In this document: positions 1-13,600 of the stretch, piece by piece | How positions within the stretch are numbered: position 1 is the stretch's first letter | How the letters are laid out: the number at the start of each line of letters is the position of its first letter | NCBI GenBank assembly: GCA_028023455.1 | Contig: JAQFVV010000012.1 | Span: 9,896,499 to 9,960,498, forward strand | Length of the DNA stretch: 64,000 bases | Direction of reading: 5' to 3' | Origin: Epiperipatus broadwayi | Taxonomy: Eukaryota > Onychophora > Udeonychophora > Euonychophora > Peripatidae | Notes under the pieces: model-generated | What the model was told of the DNA's origin: nothing | The model's input: the letters and a program-made list of their open reading frames with translations, nothing else | Database searches by the model: none | Translations under genes and position numbers: made by a program

Positions 1-734
1 TCTTAGTAAGTTGATTATTTTTAATAATAATATTAAAAGTTATTTTTATAAACAAAACTGTATTTCATATATGAATATATAATATATATGCAGTAATATT
101 TAATAAATTATGAGTTTTGCATTACAAATCAATGAATAAAGTAATAAAAAATGACAATATACAGTAAATGTACATATTAGGTATGTTAATATACACATGT
201 GTGTGTATATATATATTAATTTGAAAGTTTTTCATGAATTTATAAATATTAACATTAAAATTTTATATAAATTTTTTCATGTAATAATCTAGATAATTTT
301 GTAGTTTATATATCTATTAAATATTTTTACTAAAAATAGATATATAACATGTATCAAAAATAAAATGTATAAATAATAGTTAAGATATATTATAAGGTGT
401 GCCTTTTACATCCTTCCAATACCAATTACACACCTTGTGGTCTAATCTGAATCCAACACCCATGATAGTAATGTTATTTATTAATCACTAGATTAATAAA
501 AATTGAAGCATTATAATTGACAAACCATTAATTTCAATACACATTTAAATCCCAACTTTATCATTCTATAAATATGTATCTTAATTATATTATAAAACAC
601 ATACATGACAACTAACCTTTAATAATTATCTGGTTAAATAAGACAGAAACCAAAAATACACTACAACAATACATGATAAATATAATCAGATAAAGTGAAC
701 ACAAGTAAGAAATGAAAATTTATATTAAAGTAAA
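1..734. other. AT-rich sequence without recognised feature
   Basis: Very AT-rich sequence with short TA and GT runs. I see no open frame, RNA gene or repeat family that I can support. Confidence 0.5.
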
Positions 735-882
735 GAAATAGCAAATTAAAATTTTTATTGTTATTAATACATACAATAATAATGGCATCAACAATGGACA
801 TAAATGATAATCACAAACTTGCTAGTTTCAACAATGAGCTTCTTCTGCAAGGAGAGATAAAATTTCTCATCTGGTGAATAAC
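735..882 (-). other. Candidate 3'-terminal exon (speculative)
   Basis: On the minus strand a T-rich tract ending in TTTTTGTAG looks like a splice acceptor, with the exon starting near 882. It opens a frame of about 31 codons beginning YSPDEKFYLSLQKKL and ending at a TGA at 790-788. About 30 bases further on there is an AATAAA (plus-strand TTTATT at 754-759), which would suit a poly(A) signal. This arrangement fits a last coding exon of a gene running leftwards, but I do not recognise the peptide and find no convincing upstream exon. In sequence this AT-rich such arrangements can occur by chance. Confidence 0.2.
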
Positions 883-3800
883 CTACAAAAATTTAAGTAA
901 AGAATTCAAATTTATAATTTGAATAGAACACCAGCCACTTTTGAGTTGAAATAATCTTAAAAACCTATTTCTGAATATCCAAGAAAGGAAGAATAAGCAT
1001 ATAAAATTAAAGTTAGTCTACTGAGGAATTCAAAATTGAAATCTTCAAAAGTAAATTTAGATTATTCAAATTTTTAAAGTGTCTATCATTCTGAATCTAG
1101 ATCAAAATATCCAGATTTGAGGATACCTAACAATACAAGAAATATTGCTATTAATTTACTCAAAATAATTCATTAAATAAATATATGAAAAAAGATACAG
1201 ACAAATATGCATTGCTAAATGCAAAAGTGACATCGGGGAGGGAAAATCTCACTCATCGAGCTATAACTACCAGAACTGGAATTGACCTAGCAGTTTACAC
1301 CTGTGCTATGAAACAGCAAGTCAACACTTAATAAATGGATTCAATAACTCTCCACTTCAAAGCAGAAATTCCAAGGATATAAAGAATAAGTGACTTAATG
1401 AATGTTCTAGAACACTCCCAATTTACCATGTATACCAGAATGAATCACTAAAACATTTTTCCTTATGAACTTCAAAACTAAATTTAGATTGAATGTATAT
1501 TTAATATAAATGTTTTTGTTCTTATCTTTACTTTAATATAGATTTTAAAAAAAAGGATTATAAGTGTTAGTATGTAATATAATGGGAAAATGTTGTTGCC
1601 TTTAGTGTAAGTAAAATAAAATATAGTTTATAATGAGCGCATGCTTGTGTAAAAATCCGATTATCTTTAAAGGGAAAACATAAGATTTTACCTAATATGC
1701 ATTTAGTTTAAACATTTGTACAATTGCACCACATATGTTTTTCTTTGTTTGTTTATATTAATAGTTGTGTTAAACATTTTTGGTATTCTTGACTATTTCT
1801 TTCATACATGGTCTTCCTTTTCTATATCATAACTACAATATATAACAGGGAAATCCCATATCACTATTATGACAGGTAGGAATCTAATATAACAAGTTAA
1901 TTAAAATAAAATGAATTACGATTTCCAAATAAAAATATAGTAAGTAAAGATGATTGAGATAATCATAAACATAAATATGTTAAAATGAACAATCAAATGA
2001 TTATTCTTTGTGAGGGAAAAAGATTTGGAATAATAGTTGGAATCAATTATAAGCAAAGAGTAACTATAAATGTCAAATTAAACAGTTTTTAATTTTGTTA
2101 TAAATTTTCTTTGTTAAAAATAATGTTAAATTAAAAACATTTGGTGTAATTTTCTAAATTCACTTTTCACTTAATCATATCTTCTCACACACTTATAAAT
2201 ATTTTTGCACATTTACAAGTAATTTCATATAGTCACACCTACCATTAAACACCTCCACATGTTTATACCTACCAATATTTTAAGTGATATTAATATACTC
2301 TGGACTAGACAATCATGCAGATTCTTCACGAGTTTGAAACTTGGGAATAACAGAAATGAATGATGGCAAGAATGAGGTAAGGTTAGATATATAGTTTAAT
2401 ATTTATTTGATTATTAATCTCTCCTCTTCTAAGAATAAAATTAAAGTGTATGTAGGTATATAGGTGCAGGGATCAGTGATAGACTTTTACTTATTGTGAT
2501 GACTTAGCTAATCTATTTTCATATCGGATAAAATTCCATTGTGTTACAATATATATATATATATGCATATATTGTAATGAATGATGATGTGTTCATAAAA
2601 GTTCATGGGACACAATTCAAATATTCCATACTTGAGAATATTAAATTTATACATAGGTACAAAAGAGGGTATATCATAAAGTTCAGCTTTTTGTTTCTTT
2701 TCAGAAATAATCTTAGTTATTCTGTGAGAGCACTACAATCATATTTTTAGATGAAATAATTTTATCATCCCTTAGTACCCTTCTGACATTAACCCATCTC
2801 TCATAGTCTCTGGGTGCCTACCACAACTCTTAAATTCAGACAACTAAATATTTACACATATGTAAATATATATATATATATAATTAATTATTTATTTATC
2901 TAGAGTGATGTTTTTATTTGTAATAATCATATGGGAACCATATGTTGTACAAATTTATACTGCTGAGGAATACTCTCACTTCTATTCATAAGATAGAATC
3001 TCTGAAAAGATAAAAATGAATCGAACCATATCTTTTTTATCTAAATGTGTGTATATATATTGTAACAGGATAGGGATAATCTGAAGTAGTCATACCTGGG
3101 TGATGGAATGAGTTGGATGGTAAATCATCAAATAAGTAAACAAAATCTAAATTTTATAAAAAATATAATATTTAAGTGAGATATTATTAATATCCTAATA
3201 TATATAAGCAATTTTATATATTACAGAGAAGAACATGAGACCATAAGAGATCTCTGAGAAATCAGCACAGATAACCAGAATTATCAATAAGTAAAAGTAA
3301 GTAATACTAAAAAAATACTCAAAAGAATAAACCATTCATCATCATGAATGATCAACAACAAAATAAATCAACAGTCTATCTTGTGACTCAATTTGAACAA
3401 TAAACAATATGAATCAACAGTCAATCTGGTGACTAGATTGGAAATGATTTTTTTATAGACAAGGTTAACTATTGAGCCGTTGCAAGCTTGGAGAAATTAT
3501 TTAAACATAATTTGGATATACCAACTTAGAGCTCATTCATCAGAATACATAATCATAAAAACAATAATGCTGGGACTTTAAAATATACTGATCATCATCA
3601 ATGCTCTGGTCACTTAACACCATTAATGTACTGGCCAACAATAAACTCAATTTCTAATAAGACTAAAGTGAAATAAAATGTAGTGCATGGTCTTTGAAAA
3701 ATATAATCCTCATGCCAAAACCAGGACAATGTCAAACTGGAATGTCCAAACACACTAAATATACCCCATTTGTATATTCAACCCATGCTCAAATCTAGCT

Positions 3801-5100
3801 CAGACAACATAAGTTCTGTTATGGTGACCAAGAGATGATGCAATACAATTTTAAAACAATCGAATATAAGTGTATTAATAACAATAAAAAAATTAATAAA
3901 ATTATCACATTATGATTTATGTATATGAGAATTACAAAATTCAAATTATTACATTGATTTACATATATGTGATTTACAGGGTTCAAGCAATTACATTGAC
4001 TTACATGAATAATACATTAAGTTTACTTAAAACCCATTCAGCACACCGGCATGTGGCTTGGTATAAAATGAACATGTTTGAATTGACATTTAATTAAAAA
4101 ATTGATTAAAATTTTTATATATGTTCCAATAGAATTACATAAAATACCTATACCCATCATCGCATATCGGTGCAGTATAATAATTGATTAAGTTAATATA
4201 AAATATTGTCATAACTTTATAAATGAAATGCAGTTTTATACATATTTAACACACATGTGTGTGCATATTTAATTGTAGTCACATACTAAAATCTATTTCA
4301 TATTTTAATTTGTTACAGTAATAATATTATATTTTCATAACTAATTTCTTGATTAAAATATATTAATTTCACACACATATATATGTAGATCAATAAAAAA
4401 AACAGTTTATCAAATTCTATTACAGCGTTCTTCTTTTTTTTTTTGAAAGTTTATAAAAGTTCTTTTCTTATTGAAAATAAAACCAGATTTTAACTGATTA
4501 TTGTTAATTAATTATGTTTTACAACCGTCTTAAAATATATATTTCAAAATGTCTTTTTGTTTTCCAGTAAATGATTTAAAAATAATATTCTCACTTTCAG
4601 AATGTCATTTTTAAAATGAACCATTAAAAAAAAGTTATTTAAGATTTCATTCACATTATATATAATGCTACTATAGGTTACCTTTAACTAATCATAATGT
4701 CTTTAATTTAAATATTAGAAATTTTAAAATAACTCACTTTTGTATATATGTTTATCTGAGCTTCTCTGCATATAGATAAACAGCAGCATACATATACCAA
4801 TTCTTCAAGATTTCTCTTGGTAAGCTTGGTTTTCATGATTGTTTGTCATCATCAGCAGAAAAGTATAGTCCAGGCTTGTCATCATCAGAAACAAGTATAA
4901 TTCAGATATGGTTGGCATTCTCCATTCTGTTTAGGATTTGATGAGCTTCAGGCCAGACAAACTCTACTAGAACATATTTATAGACTCATTGATCCATTTT
5001 ATATTGACTCAGACTTCCAAGTAAATCAAACTGCTGGATCTACTGGCCTGACTTCAGCTACATCTTCATGGAAGCTATTTTTATTTTCATAATCTTCCAA
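883..5100. other. Intergenic AT-rich DNA
   Basis: No supported gene. Short frames near 2.5 and 3.9 kb are low-complexity. There are TA microsatellites near 2550 and 2865-2882, and a short diverged direct repeat at about 3367-3442 (AATCAACAGTC followed by TGGTGACT-like sequence, twice). Around 1220-1340 is a less AT-rich patch that I cannot assign. Confidence 0.5.
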
Positions 5101-5109
5101 ACACTAATT

Positions 5110-5372
5110 TTTCTAGCCAACTGCTTCAAAAAATTACTATCCAAACTTTGCAGTTGTCCTATTTGACCACTGCTTCTCAAAATATTAAAACCAAGCTCTT
5201 CTGGCCAGCTCTTACAAAAAGTGCCAGCCAAACTATATTGGACAAGTCTCTTTCCAAAAACTACTATCCAGACTTTGCAGCTGGCCAATTTGACCACTTC
5301 TCAAAAAATATTAACCAGAATTTGCAGCTAACTCTTAGCCAACTGCATTTCAAAAAATACTATCCAAATTAA
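5110..5372. repeat. Degenerate tandem repeat, units about 96-127 bp
   Basis: The motif TACTATCC(A)AA recurs at 5135, 5262 and 5358, each time after a CTTCAAAAAA-like or CCAAAAA-like stretch. The first two are followed by CTTTGCAG and then TTTGACCAC. The block AGCCAACTGC occurs at the start (about 5115) and again near 5338. Short frames on both strands across the block are by-products of the repetition. Confidence 0.6.
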
Positions 5373-5910
5373 AATATTTTTTTTATCCAACCCTTTTGTA
5401 GACTTAGTTGGGGTGTGTGTGATAAAACACATTTCAGACTGTTTTCAAACTGTCTAATATGTTTTTATTCTTGAGGTGATAAAAACACAGTAACTATTTT
5501 CAATCTACCTTGACTAAAAACAATTTTAACCCCTTTAAAAGCACTTTAGAAATTTTATCAGTTTAACTAATTAAAGATTTTAAAATAGATAATAGAATTT
5601 TTTACATAGATAATGTATATAAGATTTAAAAGATTTTTAAAGATAGATATTTTTATAATTATAAGTAAACATGTTTATTTTTAAATTTCAAAATCAGAAT
5701 AATAATTTATTTAGACTTTTTTAAATGTTTTAATTAATAATAAAACTGTTTTAAATTGAGATTTATTTAACCCTTTGCAGTCATTATTATTCCGAGTGAA
5801 ATGTAGAAAATATCTACAAAAATTTATGACTTTTTTCCTACTTTTCCTTTACTTTATATATATGCACACACACAACTATGTTTCTGTGTGCTATGTAACC
5901 CAGATAGTTA
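5373..5910. other. AT-rich spacer before the large foldback
   Basis: No supported gene or named repeat. The sequence ends in the left target-site duplication of the large inverted repeat. Confidence 0.4.
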
Positions 5911-6017
5911 CAACATATGGTCGTGTTTTGCAGACCGTACTGTGGCCGTCAGAGGGCGCGGCGACATCATCAACAACTGGCCTGAAAATGGCAAGTGATA
6001 AATTTTTTTACAAAATG

Positions 6018-6500
6018 CCTCAAAATCGACAAATAAAAATGCCTAAGGCAATATATGTACAGCAAATAAAGCGAAAACTACAAATTAAAATAAAATTAAA
6101 GAAAATGCTACAAAATTCAAATAATAAAAAAAAAAATCATGAAAATTGCATTATTAGCTATACCCCCCCCCCAAATCAAAAAAACGCCTCAAAATCGACA
6201 AATAAAAATGCCTCAGACAATATATGTATAGAAAATACATCGAAAACAACAAATTATAAAAAAATGAAAGAAAATGCTACAAAATTCAAATAATAAAAAA
6301 AAAAAATCATGAAAATTGCATTATTAGCTATACCCCCCCCCCCCAAATCAAAAAAACGCCTCAAAATCGACAAATAAAAATGCCTCAGACAATATATGTA
6401 TAGAAAGTACATCGAAAACAACAAAGTATAAAAAAATGAAAGAAAATGCTACAAAATTCAAATAATAAAAAAAAATCATGAAGATTCTATCAAGAGATAT
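6018..6500. repeat. About 170-bp tandem units in left foldback arm
   Basis: Three units start with CCTCAAAATCGACAAATAAA at 6018, 6187 and 6359, giving periods of 169 and 172 bp. Units carry a poly-A run, the words CATGAAAATTGCATTATTAG and a pure poly-C run of about 10-14 bases. The unit boundaries are clear; the last unit has partly diverged. Confidence 0.8.
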
Positions 6501-9500
6501 ACCTCCCTCCACAATCTGACAATTCACAAAACATGGCGGCAAAAAAAAGCGGGAAAATACGAAAAAAATCAAATCATTTACCTTCAACATAAATATGCAT
6601 CTAAGTTCATATTAAAAAGCAATTCCCCCAACTGGTCAAAACGTAACACAGATTAATACGTAGTAACTAATAAAAAAAATAATCAGAAAATGCTATAAAA
6701 TGCAAACTATAAAAAAATAGGATCAACAGTCCCCCCCCCCTACAATCTGGACATTCAGAAGGAAGCATGGTGGCCAAAAATAGCAGGGATCAAATTATTT
6801 ACCTTAAACATAAATATGCATCTAAATTGATATAGAAAAGCAATTAATTGTTCTCTGGCTTTCAAATTAATGCATATGTAAATGGAGCAGTAATATTTAA
6901 ATAATCAAAAAGCAATCATTACCGACCCCTCCCCACTAATCAAAACGTAATAAATGGTATCAATATTTTAAGATTGTTTAAGTAACAGACCTAATAAGAA
7001 TTCATATCATAGATTAATACGTAGTAAGTAATTAAATAGAATTATAGTAAGTTTAAAAGAGAAGATGGAAATATTACTTTGTTGCATTTTTTTTTGTTCA
7101 AGAAATTGTTTTTCACCGTTATATAGATTAAATCACATATTGTAATTGTAGTTTCAAAATGACTATCCCCTTCCCCCATTTAGTGACTTTTCTAAAACTA
7201 AGAACTCATAACACAGATTAATACGTACTAAGTGATTAAATATGGCAACAACAGACTAACTTTTATAAAATGTACTAAATCTTATGAATATTTAAAAAAA
7301 TCAAACACTATCTGCACATGTGCTGTGCATTATTTAAGTAATAGATATAACTCCTCAACACAGATTAATACAGTACATAGTAAGAAAGTTTAAAAAAGTG
7401 GGAAAAATTACCTTGTTCCAAATTCGGTTCAGAGCCATTTGCACAATGATGACTCGATCATGATGTTCTGCAAAATGTAGCTTTGCTGGTAAATTTCTTA
7501 ACACTTTTAGCAATGATGATTTCAGCAGATTAAAAAAATTATTTAACAGAATGTATCTAGAAACACTAGCAATTATTTAAATCAAGTTATGCACACATAT
7601 ATAATATCCCAATTCATTTTAAAAATAATAAACAATTGTCCACTATATTCATATTATTTTCAATTATGATTTTATTTAAACAAAGTTGCAAATTGATCAA
7701 TAATATTTAAATAATAATCAATGTAAAAAAGGAATACAAAACATAATTACCAAAGTCTTTCGGAAAAGATTTTAACACTAAGAGCAAATATGACAGAAAT
7801 TAGCGTGAAAAAAAAGTTTTGAGTTAAAATTGCGCATATCTAATGTTGTATTCTTCTCCATCAAAAAATAATCCTAATTAAGTTTGTCAAAAAATAAACA
7901 TTATCCCAACAACTTGTATTTCTAGCACTACAAAATAATTAACACGTCAAAATAGAACAAAGCTGGTATTCCAAAAGTCTAGTTCACTTATGTTTTAGTT
8001 AAATTTGTTGGCTTTGGAAATTATATTATTGATGTCAAATCTCTATAAAGTCATGATTACAAAATGAATTTCCGGTCATCCTTCTTTTATAGTATGCACT
8101 TTAATTTTGAAAGAACAAACTGTGAAATGAAATATGACATAATAGAGAATCTCATTTCCAAAGCTAACTAATTTACTTAAAATGTAGCTAAAGTAGAGTT
8201 TTGAAATACCTGCTTAGTTCTATTATGACGTTTAAATTATTTTGTAGTGCTAGAAATACAAGTTGTTGGGATGATGTTTATTTTTTGACAAACTTAATTA
8301 GGATTATTTTTTGATGGAGAAGAATACAACATTAGATATGCGCAAATTTTAACTCAAAACTTTTTTTTCACGCTAATTTCTGCCATATTTGCTCTTAGTG
8401 TTAAAATCTTTTCCGAAAGACTTTGGTAATTATGTTTTGTATTCCTTTTTTACATTGATTATTATTTAAATTTTATTGATCAATTTGCAACTTTGTTTAA
8501 ATAAAATCATAATTGAAAATAATATGAATATAGTGGACAATTGTTTATTATTTTTAAAATGAATTGGGATATTATATATGTGTGCATAACTTGATTTAAA
8601 TAATTGCTAGTGTTTCTAGATACCTTCTGTTAAATAATTTTTTTAATCTGCTGAAATCATCATTGCTAAAAGTGTTAAGAAATTTACCAGCAAAGCTACA
8701 TTTTGCAGAACATCATGATCGAGTCATCATTGTGCAAATGGCTCTGAACTGAATTTGGAACAAGGTAATTTTTGCCACTTTTTAAAACTTTCTTACTATG
8801 TACTGTATTAATCTGTGTTGAGGAGTTATATCTATTACTTAAATAATGCACAGCACATGTGCAGATAGTGTTTGATTTTTTAAATATTCATAAGATTTAG
8901 TACATTGTATAAAAGTTAGTCCGTTGTTGCCATATTTAATCACTTAGTACGTATTAATCTGTGTTATGAGTTCTTAGTTTTAGAAAAGTCACTAAATGGG
9001 GGAAGGGGATAGTCATTTTGAAACTACAATTACAATATGTGATTTAATCTATATAACGGTGAAAAACAATTTCTTGACCAAAAAAAAATGCAACAAAGTA
9101 ATATTTCCATCTTCTCTTTTAAACTTACTATAATTCTATTTAATTACTTACTACGTATTAATCTATGATATGAATTCTTATTAGGTCTGTTACTTAAACA
9201 ATCTTAAAATATTGATACCATTTATTACGTTTTGATTAGTGAGGAGGGGTCGGTAATGATTGCTTTTTGATTATTTAAATATTACTGCTCCATTTACATA
9301 TGCATTAATTTGAAAGCCAGAGAACAATTAATTGCTTTTCTATATCAATTTAGATGCATATTTATGTTTAAGGTAAATAATTTGATCCCTGCTATTTTTG
9401 GCCACCATGCTTCCTTCTGAATGTCCAGATTGTAGGGGGGGGGGACTGTTGATCCTATTTTTTTATAGTTTGCATTTTATAGCATTTTCTGATTATTTTT

Positions 9501-9689
9501 TTTATTAGTTACTACGTATTAATCTGTGTTACATTTTGACCAGTTGGGGGGAATTGCTTTTTAATATGAACTTAGATGCATATTTATGTTGAAGGTAAAT
9601 GATTTGATTTTTTTTCGTATTTTCCCGCTTTTTTTTGCCGCCATGTTTTGTGAATTGTCAGTTTGTGGAGGGAGGTATATCTCTTGATA

Positions 9690-10166
9690 GAATCTTCATG
9701 ATTTTTTTTTTTTTTTATTTGAATTTTGTAGCATTTTCTTTCATTTTTTTATAATTTGTTTTCGATGTATTTTCTATACATATATTGTCTGAGGCATTTT
9801 TATTTGTCGATTTTGAGGCGTTTTTTTGATTTTGGGGGGGGGGGGGTATAGCTAATAATGCAATTTTCATGATTTTTTTTTTTTTATTATTTGAATTTTG
9901 TAGCATTTTCTTTCATTTTTTTATAATTTGTTGTTTTCGATGTATTTTCTATACATATATTGTCTGAGGCATTTTTATTTGTCGATTTTGAGGCGTTTTT
10001 TTTTATTTGGGGGGGGGGGTATAGCTAATAATGCAATTTTCATGATTTTTTTTTTTATTATTTGAATTTTGTAGCATTTTCTTTAATTTTATTTTAATTT
10101 GTAGTTTTCGCTTTATTTGCTGTACATATATTGCCTTAGGCATTTTTATTTGTCGATTTTGAGGCG
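9690..10166. repeat. Mirror set of about 170-bp tandem units in right arm
   Basis: Reverse complement of the left-arm array, with G-runs of about 10-14 bases replacing the C-runs. The unit number is the same as in the left arm, and small length differences lie in the homopolymers. Confidence 0.8.
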
Positions 10167-10275
10167 TTTTGTAAAAAAATTTATCACTTGCCATTTTCAG
10201 GCCGGTTGTTGATGATGTCGCCGCGCCCTCTGATGGCCACAGTACGGTCTGCAAAACACGACCCAACATATATAT

Positions 10276-10626
10276 ATAGGCCAATCTTAAGCATTTAGAA
10301 ATGAGAGAATGAAGGTATTAATCAATCATTTTTAATTCCCTTCACTGTATATTAATAAATGATGTTTGTACAATTATTACAATTTACTGCATATCACTAC
10401 ATGATATAATATGAAATATATATAAATAATTTCTCAGCATTATAAATTTATACAGTGTATGTGTTGGGATAATTCCCATATGACTATTACAAATAGAAAC
10501 ATTGTGCTGACATGCAGTATATTGTAATAATTTTATAAACATCATTTATTAATATACAGTGAACGAAATTAAGTGATTAATTAAAACCCTCAAGCTCTCA
10601 TTTCTAAATGCATAATATTGGCCTAT
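10276..10626. repeat. Inverted repeat (about 115-bp arms)
   Basis: ATAGGCCAAT at 10276 is mirrored by ATTGGCCTAT ending at 10626. The arms share GCATTTAGAAATGAGAG and CACTGTATATTAATAAATGA. The loop includes TCTCAGCATTATAAATTTAT followed by GTGTTGGGAT, which recurs as a direct repeat near 10714-10790. It begins only a few bases after the giant foldback's right target duplication. Confidence 0.7.
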
Positions 10627-10799
10627 ATATATATATATACACACACATATGTTTCGGTAAAAAAGATGACATTGGATTCATTCTAATCTTTTCAAACACT
10701 CTATCTGATGTCTAAAAGTGTATTTCTCAGCATTATAAGTTTATATAGTGCATGTGTTGGGATGATTCCTGTATGACTATTACACCTATAAATAACATT

Positions 10800-13590
10800 G
10801 AACAACATTATATAATTTATTTTTGAGAATAACAATTATACTCAATTTGGAATTTAATAATAATTTAATATATATTTAAATATATATATGTTTGTATCAA
10901 AAGTCAAAAATTTATACACATACATTGCTCTGTCCTACAAATTATTAAAAAGAAAATTATAGTTAAACTCTTACTTGCTTTAATTTTTTAAATGGTGCGT
11001 GCAAATATGTATGTCTCAACTTTGATTTCATATTATAAATCAAAGTGCATTTCAGAAATATGTTTATGAAAAACAAAAACAAATATTGCATTTATAGATA
11101 AAAGATGTATGTGTATATATTGAAAATTGCATATAAAAAATTACGTTTCTATAGCATGACTTCCAGCTTCATATTGCTGTTTTAGCAAAATACATTTTTT
11201 CTCACCATCTCTATGGCACTTACTATAAGCTTTAATAATTAAAATGTAATATTTAAATAGAAAAATCTTTTAAATATATGCATTTAGGTTTTCCAAAAAA
11301 TAAATTCTTGCCTACAGTTTATAACATTTTATCAGATCTTGATAAAACTCTCAAGATTAGGATATATTTTTAATTTTGGTCTTCATAACTTAATATATAT
11401 CAAATTTCCTTTAATGTTGGATTTCTTTAGCATTGGCTGTGGTGATTTAGATCTTATTCAACAGTCAGAATGTTATTGTAAGCAATATATTTTAAATATT
11501 TTAATTCATTTTGAAACTCGTGATTTATAAGATAAAGATAGTAATTTCTTTAAGCATTTATGAAGGAAAAATAGCAATTCAGATCCATAATGACTGGATC
11601 ACAGAAAAATTACAATGATACTTATAATTCAATATTCTACGAATAATTTTTTCTAAAGCTGACTTACAGCTTAATTAACACAATGACAAGCTTTTTTTCT
11701 TTGTAAATTCTCTCTAACTGCAACTATTTCAGATTCAATTCCACAACTTTGTTATGATGATAATTACTGATAACATAACAAACTCATACTTATAATGGAG
11801 CAATTGCATATACCATCAATATTATTTAGTTAACATGCTATTATTGATCATAATTTCTTAGTTGCTTTCTTAATTAATTTTCATAAACTTATTGAGTACA
11901 TATTTTCATTTTTATAACTGAAATTTATAATACAAAACTTCTATAATTCTGATATATATATATATAGTCTACACTAATATATATATATTATTAAAAATTA
12001 TATCACAAAACCATGTATTAAGAGGTCAGTTTGTAGTTCTACATCCACGACTTTATAAATTTCAAACCTGATTAGAATAATTCCTCTTTCTATTTCTTTC
12101 CTCCAACTGTATAATTTTCTAAACTAAGAATAAAATCATTCTTCTCTCAATAGTTATTTAAATTCTATTTATAAATAATTAAATAAAACTAAAAAAAAAA
12201 AAAAACTCAAATCAAATTTTTGCTTTCACCACATGCAATGTATAATGATTGCATGCAAACCTACTTTAATAAAATACAATTCTAAAGACACAATTTTTAA
12301 ACTACATCTAATTTTAATGATATAAAGTAATTTAAAATCTTTTTGTACTGTATTTTAACACGTGTCAATTTATGTATTTACTTAACAGAAGATGATTAAT
12401 TTTATGTTGCTGAAATGTTAGCAAGGAGATATTTTCATTTCAATATGGATATATCAAAATAACGTTATTGTATGTTTACGTAAATAAACAAAAAATATTG
12501 TAATACAATTATAATTTTATAACTCTAAAAAAGACTGCCTACATGATTAAAAAAACTACTAGGTAATTGATTAAAAAACATTGCAACGAGTGAAATTCTT
12601 TAGAGAATTATTATTATATATATAAATTTAACTAGTAAAATTTTTTAGGGCATCCAAGATTATAATTTGGCCACAGATAGTAATCCATATTAAGCTTTCG
12701 TATAAAATGCTTATAGAAATATACATAGCTTTTATACATACAGACATGTATTTTACATTTAAAAATGACTCAATTTGATATTCGTAAACTTAACACCTTT
12801 AACAATTACTTTTTTTCAATTAAATTTTGTCTTTTTTTAAAATAAACAAAATTTAATTGCATTATTTTAAAATTAGTTTAGCTGCAACATGACATGCTAT
12901 TTGAAATAAATTATACCTTACTTTAAATTAGCGAAAATTTTGCCTCTGAGAATTCTATCACAAGAATAAACATTGCATTCAAGATGAATAATGTTTTAAC
13001 CTTCTTTAAAAGAAATATAAAAAAAATAATTGTTTAATTCTTCCAGTTTACTTTATGAATCATTTATATAATTTCCTCAGATTAAAAAAAAATAGATCTT
13101 TATTGAAGCTTTTGGTTTGATATGATTGAAACTTTTAACCATATTATAATTAATGGAATGCATATCTTCCTCGATATTCCTTCTATGAAGTAAATTTATT
13201 TATTTATTAGTGGGTTACATGCTTCTGTGTGTGCACATAAATAGTAATCCAAACATTCAATTTTGCATGAAAATATGTTAATATATAGTCAGGTTTTGAA
13301 TTCCTGATTCCCTGGTCAGACTGACCTTCAGTATCCTTTCAAATATGTTTTATAATATTTTATATAATCAAATATTATTTAAAAAAACATTTATTATATT
13401 CGAAAAAAATAAAAGTAATAACACATAAACAATGAGGATTGCCAATTACTCTACAAGCTTTGTGATAAATGCTTAGCCAGAGCCAGCACTTAAAATGTCT
13501 ATGTCTCTTATTTTGACTAATAACACATAGTTTAATATTTCTCTAATGGATATATTTGAAAAATCCCATTTTAATTACGTTACATATCTC
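10800..13590. other. Intergenic AT-rich DNA
   Basis: No supported gene, RNA or recognisable element. Only short homopolymers and TA runs (for example 11950-11990) were seen. Confidence 0.45.
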
Positions 13591-13600
13591 TTTACACAAA

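Larger units (their letters stand above)
5911..10271. mobile_element. Giant foldback element with 8-bp target duplication
   Basis: The sequence from 5919 to about 8023 is repeated in inverted orientation from about 8150 to 10263, with only scattered mismatches and small indels. The outer tips are GGTCGTGTTTTGCAGACCGT and its reverse complement. The element is flanked by the direct repeat CAACATAT at 5911-5918 and 10264-10271, so the boundaries are precise. About 125 bp of loop lies between the arms. No transposase-like frame lies in either arm; the short frames are AT-rich and cross the inner repeats. An 8-bp duplication is typical of hAT and P-type elements, but the tips do not look like standard hAT ends. 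I call it a non-autonomous foldback (long terminal inverted repeat) transposon of unassigned superfamily. Confidence 0.85.

Noticed and set aside
5775-6293. A 172-codon Lys/Asn-rich frame
   Set aside because: It crosses the foldback tip and the tandem units; the same reading appears mirrored near 10.0-10.3 kb, so it is a by-product of the repeat.
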